Positions 28,246 through 36,710 of a stretch of DNA of 64,000 bases are shown piece after piece (positions within the stretch are counted from its first letter, which is position 1; every line of letters begins with the position of its first letter). A model generated the notes under the pieces. It searched no databases. It was not told the DNA's origin and saw only the letters and a list, made by a program, of their open reading frames with translations. The position numbers were made by a program, and so were the translations under genes. Source of the DNA: Endozoicomonas numazuensis (GTDB taxonomy: Bacteria; Pseudomonadota; Gammaproteobacteria; Pseudomonadales; Endozoicomonadaceae); the NCBI RefSeq assembly GCF_000722635.1, contig NZ_JOKH01000001.1:1362574-1426573 (forward strand), given 5' to 3'.

Positions 28246-29937
28246 TCTGTATATTCAAGTAGCTTTACCGGCTTCAGCATGACGACAAGAACTCAAATAA
28301 AAATTAATACTGCTCCACAGCTCGATATTTTTTCAGGTACAGCCAGTAGTTCTGATCACAAAAAACAGGATGAATCCAAAAGATCAGCCAACAAAACAGG
28401 CAAACGACGTTTTGTTGCTCCTGACCCCAACGCAATCACTCTTGGCAACACTAACCTGAAAGAGCACCTTGAACTAACCGGTCAAAAAACACCTTTTACC
28501 GTTGCATCCCTTCTTGATGAACAGGACTGGTCTGATTTTGAGCAAAGGTATGCATTAGAAGGACGTCCTCCTTATTCACCCCGTAATATGATGGGTTTGA
28601 TTCTCTATGGCATTATGCAAGGCATTACCTCGTTGAGAACTCTGGAACGATTAGCCCGTGTCGATCTTGGCTGTATGTGGGTTACCGGAGGGATTTTTCC
28701 AGACCATGCCATTATTGGTCGCTTCATCAATATGCACAGCGAGTCCATGACCGGTGCTTTCTTTGAAAGCCTGACACGAGCCGTTCTCAAAAAAACAGAC
28801 TCCGATGGAAGTTGTCTGGCTGGTGATGGGACCGTTATAGAAGCCGCTTGCTCAAATTACAACCTGATGAAGCAGGAAGCTGCGCAACAGGTGCATGAAG
28901 CAGCACAAACGCAAGCTGACAACCATCCAGATTGCCCTGAAAGCCAAAAGAATCTGGAGATGGCCAGCAGTGCTCTCGAAGCAGTCGTTGAACGCAACGC
29001 GAAGCGAAAGAAGAACGGTAAGTCAGAAAGTGCTGTCGTAAGCCCTACAGAGCCTGAAGCTGTTGTCCAAAAGATGAAACGGGGGCGAGGGTACACAACG
29101 AGTTACAAGCCATCCGTATTAGCTAATAACAAGCGGGTGGTACTGGCTCAGGCTGTAGACCCTACCAATGAAACTACTGTCGTAAATCCAATGCTTGATC
29201 AGTCAATGCAGATCACGGGTAAACCAGTCGATGAAATGCTATTGGATGCTGGTTATTTTAATGATGAAGTCATTGCAACCAGTCTGGAGCACGATATCAG
29301 CCTGCTATGCCCTGAGGGTAAAGAACCAGGCAAACCCAAAGAATCCAAAAAGTTCCAGAAGGGACATTTTTATTACGATGAAACCAATGACGTTTATCGT
29401 TGCCCTGCAGGAAAAGAGTTGACTCCCATTGGTAAGATAAAAGGGAGCGCTCGCACAAAGGAGCAGAAGATATATGGCAATGGGCCTTGCGAAGGCTGCC
29501 TTCTCAAAGATAAATGCACGAGCAATAAGAAGGGGCGGCGCATAAAGCGCTATGCAATGGATGATGCTAAAGATGCACTGAGGCAGGTTATGCAGCATCC
29601 GAAAGCCAAAAAGTCTTTCAGCAAAAGGAAGGCGATGGTTGAACCTGTGTTTGCCTATTTACGGGATGTACAGGGATTAAACCGCTTCCGTCGCAAGGGG
29701 CTGGAAAAGGTTAAACTGGAATTTGGTTTGCACTTGCTGGCTTACAACCTGAGTAGGGCTGTAAAGGCCAATATTTACGCTATTTTATGGTACAACTGGC
29801 TTCTCTGGGCGTTGTTTGAGAAGTGTCACCCATTTATAGAAAAAATGGACAGCTGGGAAAGAGTCCCAATGAAGTGTCATTCTACACCGAGCAAAGCGCC
29901 TCACTGGGTTTGAATTTTGGCTTTTAAGACACCCTCT
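28212..29937 (+). mobile_element. IS1182-family insertion sequence
   Basis: Bounded by inverted ends: AGAGGGTGTC at 28212-28221 and GACACCCTCT at 29928-29937, with the match continuing imperfectly inwards (CAAAACC against TAAAAGCC). The flanks CTT before and CTT/TT after suggest a 2-3 base target duplication. It contains one full-length transposase gene, so it looks active or recently active. It sits in the 3' end of nfi, in the same orientation. Confidence 0.82.
28279..29913 (+). CDS. IS1182-family transposase
   Basis: A 544-residue DDE transposase, full length for the family. Seen: the N-terminal DUF772-like block (YSPRNMMGLILYGIMQGITSLRTLERLARVDLGCMWVTGG), GDGTVIEAACSNY with the first Asp, MLLDAGYFNDEVI with the second, a Cys-rich insert (GPCEGCLLKDKCTSN) and KRKAMVEPVFAYLRDVQGLNRFRRKGLEKVKLEFGLHLLAYNL with the Glu. 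It starts at the ATG at 28279, 67 bases inside the left end. Confidence 0.92.
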   Translation: MTTRTQIKINTAPQLDIFSGTASSSDHKKQDESKRSANKTGKRRFVAPDPNAITLGNTNLKEHLELTGQKTPFTVASLLDEQDWSDFEQRYALEGRPPYSPRNMMGLILYGIMQGITSLRTLERLARVDLGCMWVTGGIFPDHAIIGRFINMHSESMTGAFFESLTRAVLKKTDSDGSCLAGDGTVIEAACSNYNLMKQEAAQQVHEAAQTQADNHPDCPESQKNLEMASSALEAVVERNAKRKKNGKSESAVVSPTEPEAVVQKMKRGRGYTTSYKPSVLANNKRVVLAQAVDPTNETTVVNPMLDQSMQITGKPVDEMLLDAGYFNDEVIATSLEHDISLLCPEGKEPGKPKESKKFQKGHFYYDETNDVYRCPAGKELTPIGKIKGSARTKEQKIYGNGPCEGCLLKDKCTSNKKGRRIKRYAMDDAKDALRQVMQHPKAKKSFSKRKAMVEPVFAYLRDVQGLNRFRRKGLEKVKLEFGLHLLAYNLSRAVKANIYAILWYNWLLWALFEKCHPFIEKMDSWERVPMKCHSTPSKAPHWV

Positions 29938-29956
29938 TCAAACCGGGGAAAAGCAC

Positions 29957-30553
29957 TTGAGAAAGCCAGAAAGCAGATTGAGAAAATCCCTTTATAACTT
30001 TGTTGTCATGTCTTTGCTGTTATTTCTTGCAGGTTGTAGCCAAAATAAATATCACACCTTTGATCAACAACAGTTAAATGAACTGATTAGTCAAAACTAC
30101 CTCTCTCCCCAGATTCGTGTCATGGAATTAATGCCGCTGGTTAATGTTCAGGTTTATCTGGATACACCTGTTCTGCGTATTAATGGTGATGGTGAGCCTC
30201 TGTCTTTTTCTTTTGATGGAACAGTGGATGCAGACTTACTGGGTAATACCGTTTCTGAACCCATTCCTATACAGGTGACCGGTGAAGCCCTGCTCAGGTA
30301 TGACGGCAATGACCATACTTTCTATCTGACTGATCTGAAACTGAAAGAAGCACGTGTTGATCTTGAGTTGGCCATGATTCAGGCGTTGGTGATTGAGCAA
30401 TTCCAAAAAGTTTTGTCAGAAGAGTTGCTGACGTTGCCGATAATACCCTTGAAAGAGGGAACTGATCTTTATCAGGCTTTAGCGCAGGGCGAATACTCAA
30501 CCGGGGTTGAGAAAGGAAAATGGGTTGTTTCACCTGCTGATTCTGAAAAATAG
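29957..30553 (+). CDS. DUF1439-type lipoprotein
   Basis: A 198-residue protein that starts at TTG 29957 with CGGGGA 7 bases upstream; an ATG at 30008 is an alternative but would leave a very short signal. Residues ~11-26 end LLFLAGC, a good lipobox. The mature part has the two-layer fold texture of DUF1439/YceB-like lipoproteins (VYLDTPVLRING, then FDGTVDADLLG, LYLTDLKLKEARVDLE-like segments). The start region originally overlapped the end of nfi; the IS now separates it from that operon, so its transcription may depend on the element. Confidence 0.78.
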   Translation: MRKPESRLRKSLYNFVVMSLLLFLAGCSQNKYHTFDQQQLNELISQNYLSPQIRVMELMPLVNVQVYLDTPVLRINGDGEPLSFSFDGTVDADLLGNTVSEPIPIQVTGEALLRYDGNDHTFYLTDLKLKEARVDLELAMIQALVIEQFQKVLSEELLTLPIIPLKEGTDLYQALAQGEYSTGVEKGKWVVSPADSEK

Positions 30554-30618
30554 TACTGTCCTGAATAGCCGGTGGTTCCGGTCAGGCAGGTAGATAACAC
30601 CGGGAAACAAATAAGTTC

Positions 30619-32604
30619 ATGCATGGATCGCATTTTTTTCAGTCTGGAAAGTGGCTGGTAGGATTCTTTCTTCTGGCACTTGGACTCTCTCCTCAGGTCA
30701 TGGCTCATCCATCACTTGAGCCTACCGTCATAACTGAAAACACCGAGAAGTTAAATCTGGTCATGATTGCTGAGTATCTGGAAGATACTCAGGGTGTTTT
30801 AAGGGTTGAGGAGCTTGAAAAGCCAGAATATTCACGGCAGTTCAAGCCTGTTGATCATGGAGCTTTGGACTCAGGGATCTCTCAGGCCGTTATCTGGCTT
30901 CGTTTTGATTTGAAATACATTTCTTATGTCGGAGAGGAATCTGGAGAGTGGTTGATTGAAGTAGCTTATCCTGCGCTTGATCTGGTGACACTTTATCTTA
31001 TGGGCTTTGAAGGGGTTTTTCAGGAATACAACAGCGGAGATAAGTATCCTTTCGATATTCGTACCGTGGCTCACCCCAGCTTCATTTTTCCTATTGAAAT
31101 CTATAACGGCGATACCACTCACTTCTACTTAAGGGTGGAAACAACGGGATCTATGCAGATTCCTGTAAAACTCTGGTCGCCACTGGCCTATCTGGAGCAG
31201 TCAAACCGAGCGGATACGCTTTACGGTGCTATCTACGGTATTTTATTGGTGATGTTATTTTATAACCTGATGCTGTTTATTCGTATCAGGGAGCAAAGTT
31301 ATTTCTATTATGTCATCTATATAGCAGGTTTTTTACTTTACTTATTATCAATCAATGGCACGGGAATGGCGCATTTCTGGCCGGACTATCCCATGATTAA
31401 TAGCGGTGCGCCTTTCTTTATGAGTATTGCTGGTGTGAGTGGTGTGCTCTTCGCTCAGTCGTTTTTGAAACTGGCAGAAAAGTCAGCTGTTATGAATCGT
31501 TTTTATACAGCTATGCTGATGGCCGGTTTACTGATCGTTCCATTTACTCTGATTACCCATAACGGCCTGGCTTCCAGACTGGTTATGATTCAGGTCTTAC
31601 CTACATTACCGGTGATGATGCTGACTGGCTTGTACTTCTGGCTTTTCAAAGGTGACCGGTCTGCTCGTTTCTTCTTTTTTGCATTTGCTACGTTTTTGAC
31701 CGGGGCGGGTATCTATAGTTTGATGCTTTTGGGATTACTTCCCAGTAATGCTTTGACAAGAAATATTATTCCCATTGGTCTGTCCATTGAAGTAACTCTT
31801 CTTTCTTTGGCATTGGCGAGCCGGATTCGGGGGGTTAGAGAAGACAGAGTGTTGGTGGAGCAAAGAGCAAGGCAGGAGCAGGATAAGACCAATCAAAGAT
31901 TACTGGAGGCAGGACGCTTGAAAGATGAATTTCTCAGTGCGGTATCCAGGGAGCTGAAAACGCCTTTAAATACATTAAAAAAGACGCTTGATCAGATGGA
32001 ATCAGACAGTCAGAAAGAAATGATTCAGTCTGCAAGGCATTCTGTAAGAGATATGAGTGGGATTATCAGTAACTTGCTGTCGCTGAGTGAAATTCAATCG
32101 GGCTCTGTGTCAGTGAAAAACTCGCCTTTTAATATTCGAAGGCAACTCAAGATTATGGAAGATCAGTTCAGTTCACTCTGTGTAAAAAAAGGGTTGAGCT
32201 TTGATACGTCGGTTAAGGAAATGCCGGAAACGCTTTATGGAGATTCCCAGAAGTTATTTAAAGCTTTATCTCTGGTGCTTGAAAATGCCATCAAGTTTAC
32301 GGATGAGGGGGGGGTTTCCCTGAGTGCGAGCACTCGACCGCATGAGCAGCCAGGCAAAATAAGGTTGCAGATCATTGTTGATGATACCGGTGTTGGTATT
32401 GATCCTTCCTCAAGCAGAGATATATTTCAGGCGTTCCAGAAGCTGGAGAATACCGGAGACAGTCAATCGGCAGGGCCTGGCTTAGGGCTGACCATCTGCC
32501 GACAGCTTATGCATATGATAGGAGGAACGGTTTCTTACAATAGCCGTTCTGAAGGTGGAAGCCGGTTTGAACTGAGTGTCACCTGCCTTGTTGAATTACA
32601 TTGA
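30619..32604 (+). CDS. 7TMR-DISM sensor histidine kinase-like protein lacking the phospho-acceptor His
   Basis: A 661-residue protein: signal peptide (~1-30), extracellular 7TMR-DISM sensory domain (~40-185, carbohydrate-binding-like), seven TM helices (~195-400), then HisKA-like and HATPase domains. The H box reads FLSAVSRELKTPLN: the usual His of SHEL is Arg444. The ATPase keeps N box LVLENAIKF, G1 DDTGVGID and G2 GPGLGLTIC. So ATP binding is likely but autophosphorylation at the standard site is not. It could be a phosphatase, a decoy partner or a heterodimer subunit. There is no receiver domain and no adjacent response regulator. Confidence 0.88.
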   Translation: MHGSHFFQSGKWLVGFFLLALGLSPQVMAHPSLEPTVITENTEKLNLVMIAEYLEDTQGVLRVEELEKPEYSRQFKPVDHGALDSGISQAVIWLRFDLKYISYVGEESGEWLIEVAYPALDLVTLYLMGFEGVFQEYNSGDKYPFDIRTVAHPSFIFPIEIYNGDTTHFYLRVETTGSMQIPVKLWSPLAYLEQSNRADTLYGAIYGILLVMLFYNLMLFIRIREQSYFYYVIYIAGFLLYLLSINGTGMAHFWPDYPMINSGAPFFMSIAGVSGVLFAQSFLKLAEKSAVMNRFYTAMLMAGLLIVPFTLITHNGLASRLVMIQVLPTLPVMMLTGLYFWLFKGDRSARFFFFAFATFLTGAGIYSLMLLGLLPSNALTRNIIPIGLSIEVTLLSLALASRIRGVREDRVLVEQRARQEQDKTNQRLLEAGRLKDEFLSAVSRELKTPLNTLKKTLDQMESDSQKEMIQSARHSVRDMSGIISNLLSLSEIQSGSVSVKNSPFNIRRQLKIMEDQFSSLCVKKGLSFDTSVKEMPETLYGDSQKLFKALSLVLENAIKFTDEGGVSLSASTRPHEQPGKIRLQIIVDDTGVGIDPSSSRDIFQAFQKLENTGDSQSAGPGLGLTICRQLMHMIGGTVSYNSRSEGGSRFELSVTCLVELH

Positions 32605-32610
32605 GGCTTT

Positions 32611-33012
32611 TCAGGTGTTCAGCTCCTGCGACAAAGACCAGCGCCAACTGAGCGGTGGCAGGCGCTTCCAAACAGGAATAGTGAAGATATACAGAGCTAT
32701 TCCTGCCAGATCTGCAAAAAGGTCTGCCAAAGAGAAAAAGCGATAGTCAGTTTGTAACTGCAGCCATTCAATCAAGAGGCCATAGAGCATCAGGCAGCCT
32801 ACCTTCCAGACATTAAAAGATTTTTCAGGGGTACTGGCGTCGATCAGGAAAGCCAGTACCAGAAAGGCAGTAATATGTTGAAGCTTATCGCTGACTTCTG
32901 GAAGAGGGGCTTTATCCAGAGGCAGTAAGGCTAAAACCACGATAGAAATCATGGCCGTAATAAGGCCAAGCCGGGCAAGGGTTGTGTAATGTGTCCTGAT
33001 AAATACTATCAA
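32611..33012 (-). CDS. VanZ-like membrane protein
   Basis: A 133-residue protein from TTG 33012 with AGGAAGG upstream. Four hydrophobic helices; DKLQHITAFLVLAFL and IEWLQLQTDYRFFSLADLFADLAGIALY are the VanZ-like signature. The role of small VanZ proteins outside vancomycin clusters is unknown. It is convergent with the sensor kinase, 6 bases away, and follows rluE on the same strand. Confidence 0.83.
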   Translation of the reverse strand: MIVFIRTHYTTLARLGLITAMISIVVLALLPLDKAPLPEVSDKLQHITAFLVLAFLIDASTPEKSFNVWKVGCLMLYGLLIEWLQLQTDYRFFSLADLFADLAGIALYIFTIPVWKRLPPLSWRWSLSQELNT

Positions 33013-33046
33013 GTGATCCTTCCTGTTGATGACCTAGGATTTGTTT

Positions 33047-33778
33047 TTAACGTCTGTCAGGCTTTTTAGCAGGGTGCTTGAAAGTCCCCTTTCGAGCCTG
33101 TTTACGGACGTTGGTTTGTTTTTTGGCCATGCTACTGTTTGATAATTGTATCTTTAAAGTGTCTGGTACATCTATTTCTCGCCAATGTCCGGATTCAAGC
33201 CCATCCAACGTCCATTCACCTATGCGATAACGAATCAGCCTCAGCGTGGGGTAGCCAACAGCAGCAGTCATTCGACGAACTTGCCGGTTACGGCCTTCAC
33301 GGATAGTGAGCTCGAGCCAGCAGTCAGGGATGGACTTTCGCTCCCTGATGGGTGGGGTTCTGGGCCATATTGCCGGGGCCTCTATGATTCTTGCTCTTGC
33401 CGGTAATGTTACTCCGTCCTTGAGCTCTATTCCTTGCCTCAGTTTATTCAGTGCCTGTTCATCGGGTATGCCTTCTACCTGAACCCAATAGGTTTTTTCC
33501 ATCTTGTGAAGAGGAGAGCTGACCTTGTGCTGAATTTGCCCGTTGTTTGTTAACAGCAGTAGACCCTCGCTGTCTCTGTCCAGACGTCCTGCAGGGTAAA
33601 CAGCAGGTATAGGAATGTATTCCTTGAGCGTTTGACGCCCTTGTGAGTCAGTGAATTGAGTCAGGACGTCGTAGGGCTTGTTAAACAGAATCAGCCTTGG
33701 AATAGAAGAGGGTTCTGTTTTATACCTTTTGGGGCGAGGTTTTGGGTCGGGTCGAACTGACATTTGGCGCAGTCTCAT
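33047..33778 (-). CDS. rluE: 23S rRNA pseudouridine synthase RluE
   Basis: A 243-residue RsuA-family enzyme that isomerises a uridine in 23S rRNA (position 2457 in E. coli). [14 protein letters not shown], the catalytic-Asp motif [18 protein letters not shown] and [27 protein letters not shown] are all present. No S4 domain, as in RluE. The N-terminal ~25 and C-terminal ~30 residues are basic tails ([19 protein letters not shown]). Assignment to RluE rather than RluB/F is by length and tail composition. Confidence 0.9.
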   Translation of the reverse strand: MRLRQMSVRPDPKPRPKRYKTEPSSIPRLILFNKPYDVLTQFTDSQGRQTLKEYIPIPAVYPAGRLDRDSEGLLLLTNNGQIQHKVSSPLHKMEKTYWVQVEGIPDEQALNKLRQGIELKDGVTLPARARIIEAPAIWPRTPPIRERKSIPDCWLELTIREGRNRQVRRMTAAVGYPTLRLIRYRIGEWTLDGLESGHWREIDVPDTLKIQLSNSSMAKKQTNVRKQARKGTFKHPAKKPDRR

Positions 33779-34036
33779 TTACGTTGGCAGGCATTATAAA
33801 TTTATTGAAACAGAACAAAAGCCCTGAACTAAACTCTAAATGTTTAATCTCATGTAAGAGCCACTTTGACATTGTTAAAAGTGAGAGATCTGTGTGCTTG
33901 AGTCTGGACTCTGATCGCTAAGTCAGAGTTCACAGGCATAGGGATGCAACTCAAAGAGCCTGTCAGATAATGATGTGGAACGTTTGTTTTGGTTAAAGGA
34001 TGACCTAAAAAACTTTAAAAATTATAGAGGTATGCT

Positions 34037-35479
34037 TTGTCTGCTACATCTTCTTCATTACAGCAATTCAGTCTGTTTCAGCCTGTCAGGCTAATGCGCT
34101 TTATAGCTCCTTTCCTGCTGGGTATTGTTCTCTGGCACTGCCAGGTGCCTGAAGGTATGGATGTAAAAGGCTGGCAGGTCATGATCATTTTCTTCAGTAC
34201 GCTATTAGGCGTAATGGTCATGCCTCTACCCATGTCTGCAGTGACTTTTATGGGGGTTGCTGCCTTGGGAGTGACGCAGACATTGACACTCAAGCAGGCT
34301 CTGGCTGGTTATTCAGAGCCTATTACCTGGCTAATCATGCTGGCTTTCTTTATCTCCCATGGTTTTATAAAAACAGGCTTGGGTTTGCGAATGGCCTACT
34401 GCTTTATGCGTCTTCTGGGCAAAAAAACGGTGACCCTGGGTTATGGTCTTACTTTGACGGATGTAATGCTGGCACCGGCTATGCCTAGCATCACGGCAAG
34501 AGCAGGGGCCGTAGTTTCTCCCATTATGAAATCGATTGCAGAAGTTTATGAAAGCTATCCGGGCGAGACTGCAAAGCGAATGGGAACCTTTCTGACTTTG
34601 GTGGTTTTCCATGCGAATGCTATTTCCAGTGGTATGTTTCTCACTGCGATGGCAGGCAACCCTCTGGTGGTTAAGCTAGCCGCAGATCAGGATATCGACA
34701 TTACCTGGGGAGGCTGGGCTCTTGGGGCATTAGTGCCCAGTTTGCTCTGCTTGCTGGTTATGCCTTTATTACTTTCTCGTATTGCTCCACCCACTATTCG
34801 TGAAACGCCTAAAGCGGTTTCACTTGCCGATGAGAAGCTCAAAGCGCTGGGGGATTTGAAGCGCGATGAGTGGATTATGGGTGCCACTTTTGTGGGGTTG
34901 CTGACCCTTTGGGTAGGCGGCCGATATTTGGGACTGGCACCTACATTGGTTGCTATGGTGGGGGTTTGCATCCTCTTGCTCTGTGGTGTGCTGAACTGGG
35001 ATGAGATCAAAGGTAATAAAGGTGCCTGGGATACCATGATCTGGTTTGGAGCCTTTGTCACCATGGCTCATTATCTCAGTGCCTATGGTGTTGTGTCCTA
35101 TATGAGTCAGTACATTGGGCTCTGGTTTGACGGCATGCCTGCGGCAGTCAGTGTTGTGGCTATCTGTATCATTTATTATTTCGCACATTATTTCTTTGCT
35201 GCTACAACGGCTCAAATCAGTGCAATGTATGCCAGCTTTCTGGTGATATTACTGGCTACAGGCATACCGCCCCTGGGTGCAGCCTTGCTGTTGGCTTATC
35301 TCAGTAATATCTGTGCCGTAGTGACTCATTATGGCAATGGTCCAGCCCCCATTTTATTCGGTTCAGGTTACGTACCGCTGAAAATTTGGTGGAAAGCCGG
35401 CTTCATCATGAGCATTGTCTATCTGACCATCTGGCTGACCATAGGGACTTCTTGGTTGTCCTGGCTTGGCTACCTCTAA
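34037..35479 (+). CDS. DASS/SLC13-family anion:sodium or dicarboxylate transporter
   Basis: A 480-residue inner-membrane carrier with about twelve hydrophobic helices. It starts at TTG with AGAGG 7 bases before. Blocks such as PLPMSAVTFMGVAALGV, LAFFISHGFIKTGLGLRMAY, PSITARAGAVVSPIM and LSNICAVVTHYGNGPAPILFGSGY are characteristic of the CitT/SdcS branch. It would exchange or symport di- or tricarboxylates. The substrate cannot be read. The 258 bases upstream have no gene; a partial MITE-end-like string occurs near 33955. Confidence 0.9.
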   Translation: MSATSSSLQQFSLFQPVRLMRFIAPFLLGIVLWHCQVPEGMDVKGWQVMIIFFSTLLGVMVMPLPMSAVTFMGVAALGVTQTLTLKQALAGYSEPITWLIMLAFFISHGFIKTGLGLRMAYCFMRLLGKKTVTLGYGLTLTDVMLAPAMPSITARAGAVVSPIMKSIAEVYESYPGETAKRMGTFLTLVVFHANAISSGMFLTAMAGNPLVVKLAADQDIDITWGGWALGALVPSLLCLLVMPLLLSRIAPPTIRETPKAVSLADEKLKALGDLKRDEWIMGATFVGLLTLWVGGRYLGLAPTLVAMVGVCILLLCGVLNWDEIKGNKGAWDTMIWFGAFVTMAHYLSAYGVVSYMSQYIGLWFDGMPAAVSVVAICIIYYFAHYFFAATTAQISAMYASFLVILLATGIPPLGAALLLAYLSNICAVVTHYGNGPAPILFGSGYVPLKIWWKAGFIMSIVYLTIWLTIGTSWLSWLGYL

Positions 35480-35797
35480 TTAATGTGAATGTGTTTCATA
35501 ACACAATAAATATGAGGGATCCTGGCCACTGTATGTAGGTTCAAGGTGGTTGAATCAGTGAGAATGAGTAGCGCTGCGTCAGGATTGCGCCGTTTCAAGT
35601 GATAAGTGCGTGTTAAGTGGTGAGTGAGTCTGACCTTTTCTGGACCACTGAGGTGTTTTTACGGATTCTGATTTAAAGGGATAGAGGCAAAATAAGCGGC
35701 AGATAAGCTGCTCCGTAACTTATCTCTTGTCATGGAGTGTTGACTTGCTCCGGCAGATTGCCTGTCAATCTGTTCATTTGTCATGTTCGTTCTTTTT
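35480..35797. other. Long intergenic region ending at a terminator; possible small RNA
   Basis: 318 bases after the transporter gene and before a strong plus-strand terminator. This may be a long 3' UTR or an independently transcribed small RNA. A 41-codon frame on the opposite strand (ATG at ~35784, beginning MTNEQIDRQSAGASQ) is present but lacks a ribosome site. Confidence 0.35.
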
Positions 35798-35827
35798 AAA
35801 TCCGGGTTTTTGACCCGGATTTTTTTT
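35798..35827 (+). terminator. Strong intrinsic terminator
   Basis: A 10-bp perfect stem AAATCCGGGT / ACCCGGATTT with a 5-base loop followed by a T-run. It lies 320 bases after the transporter stop and is oriented for plus-strand transcripts. Confidence 0.85.
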
Positions 35828-35870
35828 GCCTGCGTGATGGGATATTCCAACTAGGTACTCAGTGCAGTAT

Positions 35871-36071
35871 TTAACCGCCAATAGTCTTCATTAAGACACC
35901 TTTCAGGACAAATCCCAGTACCCCGAAGCATAAAGCTCCAAAAAGAACCATTGTTCCAAACTTTCCCGCTTTCGACTTTTTAGCCAGATCATAGACAATG
36001 AAACCCATAAACAGCACCAGAGCTGTTAACAGGACTTTCATCATCAGGCTTTCAAAATTGTCGATATCCAT
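35871..36071 (-). CDS. DUF2788 family small membrane protein
   Basis: A 66-residue protein with two TM helices (VLLTALVLFMGFIVYDLAKKSKAGKFG and TMVLFGALCFGVLGFVLKG). The pattern with YDLAKKSKAGKFGT between the helices is that of the DUF2788 family found in pseudomonads and Oceanospirillales. GGAG is 8 bases before the ATG at 36071. Function unknown. Confidence 0.82.
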   Translation of the reverse strand: MDIDNFESLMMKVLLTALVLFMGFIVYDLAKKSKAGKFGTMVLFGALCFGVLGFVLKGVLMKTIGG

Positions 36072-36263
36072 AACCTGTACTCCAGCGAATAAGCCTGCAC
36101 ATTCTATCTCCGATGAATTCTATGTCTACACTGAAATAAGAAGAACCGGCAGTTGTAAACGGGAAGTAGCGTTGAGCTGGGGAGAATTCAAAGTGCCATA
36201 GTGAGAAATAGCCATTGATAAGGGAGTGCATGGCTGGTTTCTTCGCCAACAGGAGAGAAATTC

Positions 36264-36626
36264 ATGGCCTCCCGTATCAGATTGATCGACGTCACCAAGA
36301 TGAAGAAGTCGTCCTGGCTTGTTCAGCAAGAATCCGAAGTTATAGTAAAATCCGCCAAAGAAGGTATTAACAGGCAGAAAGGTTTTATGGACTCCGTGGG
36401 CATGGATAAAAAGAAGCTGCGCGAGTTTATTAACGGTGATGCCTGGCCTGCAAACTTTAAACACAAAGCCCGGCAGGAATTGATTAAGTTCAATGATGAG
36501 CTTAAGAGTGACCTTTCTCATGAAGCCTCACTGAAACGCAAAGAGATACGACTGGCTAATCGACTACTGAAACCCAAGACAAGTTCAAGATCTTCCGGAA
36601 GGCGGCATCGGACCGGTTTTGTCTGA
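36264..36626 (+). CDS. Unrecognised small basic protein
   Basis: A 120-residue, Lys/Arg-rich helical protein (MKKSSWLVQQESEVIVKSAKEG ... LRKLR-like stretches) ending in a basic tail KTSSRSSGRRHRTGF. No signal or membrane segment. A GGAGAG element precedes the ATG. It lies 84 bases before a secreted-looking protein and could be its chaperone or regulator, but its high basic charge is unlike acidic type III chaperones. DNA or RNA binding is an alternative. No family recognised. Confidence 0.6.
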   Translation: MASRIRLIDVTKMKKSSWLVQQESEVIVKSAKEGINRQKGFMDSVGMDKKKLREFINGDAWPANFKHKARQELIKFNDELKSDLSHEASLKRKEIRLANRLLKPKTSSRSSGRRHRTGFV

Positions 36627-36710
36627 TCGTTTGAAAATAGTGGTGGGTCAATAAAAAAGAAGCTCGTGCTTTTTACTGAACATTAATATGGATGATAGGG
36701 GTGGATTTTA

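Noticed and set aside
33955-33968. String GAGCCTGTCAGA resembling the MITE terminal repeat
   Set aside because: Only one end, one mismatch in 12, no partner repeat nearby; could be chance or a solo remnant.
35659-35850. Short minus-strand frame beginning MTNEQIDRQSAGASQ
   Set aside because: It lies across and behind a terminator hairpin and lacks a ribosome site; kept only as a note.
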